From: Pelagibacterium xiamenense
GTDB taxonomy: Bacteria > Pseudomonadota > Alphaproteobacteria > Rhizobiales > Devosiaceae
Direction of reading: 5' to 3'
NCBI RefSeq assembly: GCF_021166475.1
Contig: NZ_JAJOYS010000002.1
Location: forward strand, 927,635 to 991,634
DNA: 64,000 nt
Positions within the stretch are counted from its first letter, which is position 1. Each line of letters opens with the position of its first letter. This document shows, piece by piece, positions 62,077 to 64,000 of the stretch. The translations under genes and the position numbers were made by a program. Under the pieces are notes generated by a model. That model was not told where the DNA came from and made no database searches. It worked only from the letters and a program-made list of their open reading frames with translations.

Positions 62077-62916
62077 ATGACAACAGACAATAGCGCGCGC
62101 TTTTCAGTTTCAACCTGGAGCCTGCATCGCACGATCGGTCTTTGCTGGTGGGATGCTCCTGGGCGAAGCGCAAAATCGGACGAGCGCTGGGGAACCGGCG
62201 AAATCGCCATGCGCGACCTGCCGGCGGCGCTTGCTGACAATGGCTATGCCCGGCTGCATCTGTGCCACTTCCACCTCGAAAGCCGCTCCCCGGCCTTCCT
62301 GAAGGAACTGCGCGCGGCACTCGATGCCGCCCACGTCACGCTCGGCATGCTGCTGATCGACGACGGAGACATTACCGATCCTGCCCACCACGAACGCGAT
62401 AGCGCCTGGGTCGCCGGCTGGGTCGACACCGCCGCGCAGCTCGGCGCACAGCATGCGCGTGTCATTGCCGGGAAACAGCCTCCATCGGCGGAGGCACTCG
62501 CGCTGAGCGTGCGGCATCTCTCGGCGCTTTCAGATTTCGCAAGCCACCAAGGCGTGTCCTTGTGCACGGAGAACTGGTTTGACCTCACACCGGGCCCCAA
62601 CGAAGTTCTTTACCTTCTCGATCGCGTTTCGCCGACGATCGACCTGCTCACCGATTTTGGCAACTGGACGCATGCGGGCAAATATCGGGATCTCGAAACG
62701 CTCCTGCGACGTGCCATCGATACCCACGCCAAGGCGCATTTCGACACCGTCTCGGGAATGGATACGGGCGACTACCGGGCCTGCATCGCAGCCTGCGAAA
62801 AGGCCGGATATCGCGGACCGTTCACCCTGATCTATGACGGTCCGGATGCGGACGAATGGGCCGGCCTTGCAGCCGAAAGGGCTTTTATCCAAGACTGCCT
62901 GGCGCTGAAACGCTAA
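62077..62916 (+). CDS. TIM-barrel (xylose-isomerase-like) protein
   Basis: A 279-aa sugar-phosphate isomerase/epimerase-type TIM barrel: FSVSTWSLHRTIG at the first strand, CTENWFDL, LLTDFGNWTHAGKY and AHFDTVSGMDTGDY provide the metal-site acids and His. GGGAGGA precedes the ATG, 67 bp after the aminotransferase. It may be in the same transcript. Substrate unknown. Confidence 0.82.
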   Translation: MTTDNSARFSVSTWSLHRTIGLCWWDAPGRSAKSDERWGTGEIAMRDLPAALADNGYARLHLCHFHLESRSPAFLKELRAALDAAHVTLGMLLIDDGDITDPAHHERDSAWVAGWVDTAAQLGAQHARVIAGKQPPSAEALALSVRHLSALSDFASHQGVSLCTENWFDLTPGPNEVLYLLDRVSPTIDLLTDFGNWTHAGKYRDLETLLRRAIDTHAKAHFDTVSGMDTGDYRACIAACEKAGYRGPFTLIYDGPDADEWAGLAAERAFIQDCLALKR

Positions 62917-62923
62917 AGCCGGC

Positions 62924-63817
62924 TCAAGCGAGCGCGTTAAGGCTGGCAAAGAACCCGATCATGTGCTCGAGCACAGGCGCCCGCCAGCGCATCATCGCGC
63001 CGAGCGAGGTGACGATCTCCATGTGCCCGATGCTCTCATAGTAGCGCTCATCGACGGCAATCCCCGCCTCGCGCAGCTTCTCGGACAGATTGTGCGTATT
63101 GACCGGCTTGACGATCATGTCGTTGATACCGGAGGCGAGAAACATCGGTGGTGCTTCCGGCGTCACGATCTTGACCGGCTGGGTTCCCTCGGGATTGGCC
63201 GCCGAACCGAACGCGTCCTGCACTTCGCCGAATGTGAAGGGATAGAAATCGTAAGGCCCAGCGAGCCCGGCAACGCCACTGACCCGCAGCCCGGCACCGA
63301 CATCGCGCATATAGGCCGGATCGAGGGCCAGCATCACGGCGTTGTAGGCACCCGCCGAATGCCCGGCGAGAAAGAACTTGCCCTTGTCCCCGCCATAGGC
63401 CCCGATATTCTTCTCGATCCAGGCCGCAGCCGCTGCACAGTCGTAAAGAAACGCCGGATAGGCGACCTCGGGAACCAGCCGGTAGTCGGGAATGACCGTC
63501 ACGAACCCGCGCGACGCCAGCGCGCGCCCCACGAATTCATACTCCCAGCGCTCGCCCATCTTCCAGGCGCCGCCATAAATGAACATCACGACCGGCGCGT
63601 TGCCGGTCGGGTTTTGGGGACTATAGACGTCGAGGAGGCTCCGCGGGCCACCGGCATAGGCTATGCCATCTCCCAGCTTGACGACACCGCCATCCATCGC
63701 CGACGCGACGTTGAACGGATCCATCAGCGATAGCGCGGAAGCGGAGGTTGGTACGAGGGCCGGCGCAACGGCGCTGGCGCCGAGCATAGAGAGAAGAGTA
63801 CGACGTGAAACGTTCAT
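62924..63817 (-). CDS. Tat-exported alpha/beta hydrolase (esterase-like)
   Basis: A 297-aa hydrolase of the carboxylesterase/lipase group. A twin-arginine signal opens it (MNVSRRTLLSMLGASAVAPAL). The oxyanion segment reads FIYGGAWKMG, the nucleophile elbow GHSAGAY, Asp in SGINDMIV and His in IGHMEIV, so the triad is intact. It converges with the TIM-barrel gene, 7 bp apart. The ATG at 63817 is chosen because the Tat signal begins there. Probable periplasmic esterase; substrate unknown. Confidence 0.87.
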   Translation of the reverse strand: MNVSRRTLLSMLGASAVAPALVPTSASALSLMDPFNVASAMDGGVVKLGDGIAYAGGPRSLLDVYSPQNPTGNAPVVMFIYGGAWKMGERWEYEFVGRALASRGFVTVIPDYRLVPEVAYPAFLYDCAAAAAWIEKNIGAYGGDKGKFFLAGHSAGAYNAVMLALDPAYMRDVGAGLRVSGVAGLAGPYDFYPFTFGEVQDAFGSAANPEGTQPVKIVTPEAPPMFLASGINDMIVKPVNTHNLSEKLREAGIAVDERYYESIGHMEIVTSLGAMMRWRAPVLEHMIGFFASLNALA

Positions 63818-63891
63818 TCGCGTATGGGAACGAAAAACTGACTGGCCCACCTCATGCCGCCAAATCGCGACAAATTTTGGGCCTTCAAACG

Positions 63892-63918
63892 CAAAAAAGC
63901 CCTCCGTATGGAGGGCTT
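63892..63918 (-). terminator. rRNA operon terminator
   Basis: Read on the minus strand: AAGCCCTCC, a short loop, GGAGGGCTT, then TTTTTGC. A classical intrinsic terminator about 40 bp beyond the 3' end of the 5S gene. Confidence 0.9.
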
Positions 63919-63956
63919 ATGTGTTTTTTGAGAAGGGTATGCGTTTGCACTTTCTA

Positions 63957-64000
63957 GACCTGGCGGCGACCTACTCTCCCGTACCTTGAGGCACAGTACC
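63957..64000 (-). rRNA. rrf: 5S ribosomal RNA (partial, 3' end)
   Basis: The complement of the last 44 bases reads GGTACTGTGCCTCAAGGTAC, then GGGAGAGTAGGTCGCCGCC and AGG, the conserved 3' third of bacterial 5S rRNA. The rest of the gene, and presumably the rRNA operon, lies beyond the right edge. Confidence 0.95.

Noticed and set aside
1..64000. CRISPR arrays, insertion sequences, prophage or integrase genes
   Set aside because: No spacer-repeat pattern, transposase or integrase motif was seen; the short tandem and direct repeats are inside single genes.

Overview
The window looks like a chromosomal segment of a GC-rich alphaproteobacterium of the Hyphomicrobiales, possibly Devosiaceae (Devosia or Pelagibacterium type). 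Reasons: a choXWV plus betICBA choline system of rhizobial type, a Caulobacter/rhizobial sciP gene, a fliF-fliG-fliH-fliN-flbD-flhA operon in Caulobacter order, a small GDCCxFCSYG zinc-ribbon protein, and an initiator repertoire rich in GTG and TTG. Taxonomy is inference only; the partial 5S rRNA at the right edge is too short to settle it.

Layout. 1-2186: branched-chain keto-acid dehydrogenase E1 genes with a divergent Lrp-type regulator. 2282-10509: choline uptake (choXWV, minus strand) facing betI-betC-betB-betA (plus strand), with a perfect palindrome between them; together they take up choline and convert choline-O-sulfate and choline to glycine betaine. 10630-23300: an accessory region of exported, repeat-containing, VWA, LemA and DUF3137 proteins plus a transporter. 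It surrounds one LuxR-type regulator whose N-terminal half is an alpha/beta-hydrolase fold apparently lacking its catalytic residues. Four near-identical 16-bp dyads sit 61-91 bp upstream of the start codons of this region; this is the best candidate for an undescribed system.

23415-33826: a probable twelve-gene minus-strand operon for uptake and breakdown of a nucleoside- or nucleobase-like compound (two binding proteins, ABC transporter, amidohydrolase, SDR, cupin, deoxyribosyltransferase-like protein, amidase, TauE/SafE exporter), with a divergent RpiR regulator and a 29-bp dyad with 12-bp perfect arms. Nucleoside hydrolase and guanine deaminase genes follow (34867-37278). 37537-43052: tRNA-Met, a VOC protein, an ECF sigma factor coupled to a membrane VWA protein, two small genes and mnmA.

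43274-53455: flagellar genes fliK and flgD behind a good sigma-54 promoter, then sciP and the fliF operon, each with CtrA-like boxes. The sigma-54 activator FlbD is encoded in the fliF operon, so CtrA-class genes would make the activator for the sigma-54 class. 53456-64000: a structured non-coding stretch, small envelope proteins, a bfd-bfr iron-storage pair behind an IRO-like box, a potFGHI-type polyamine transporter with an aminotransferase and a TIM-barrel protein, a Tat-exported hydrolase, and the 3' end of a 5S rRNA gene with its terminator.
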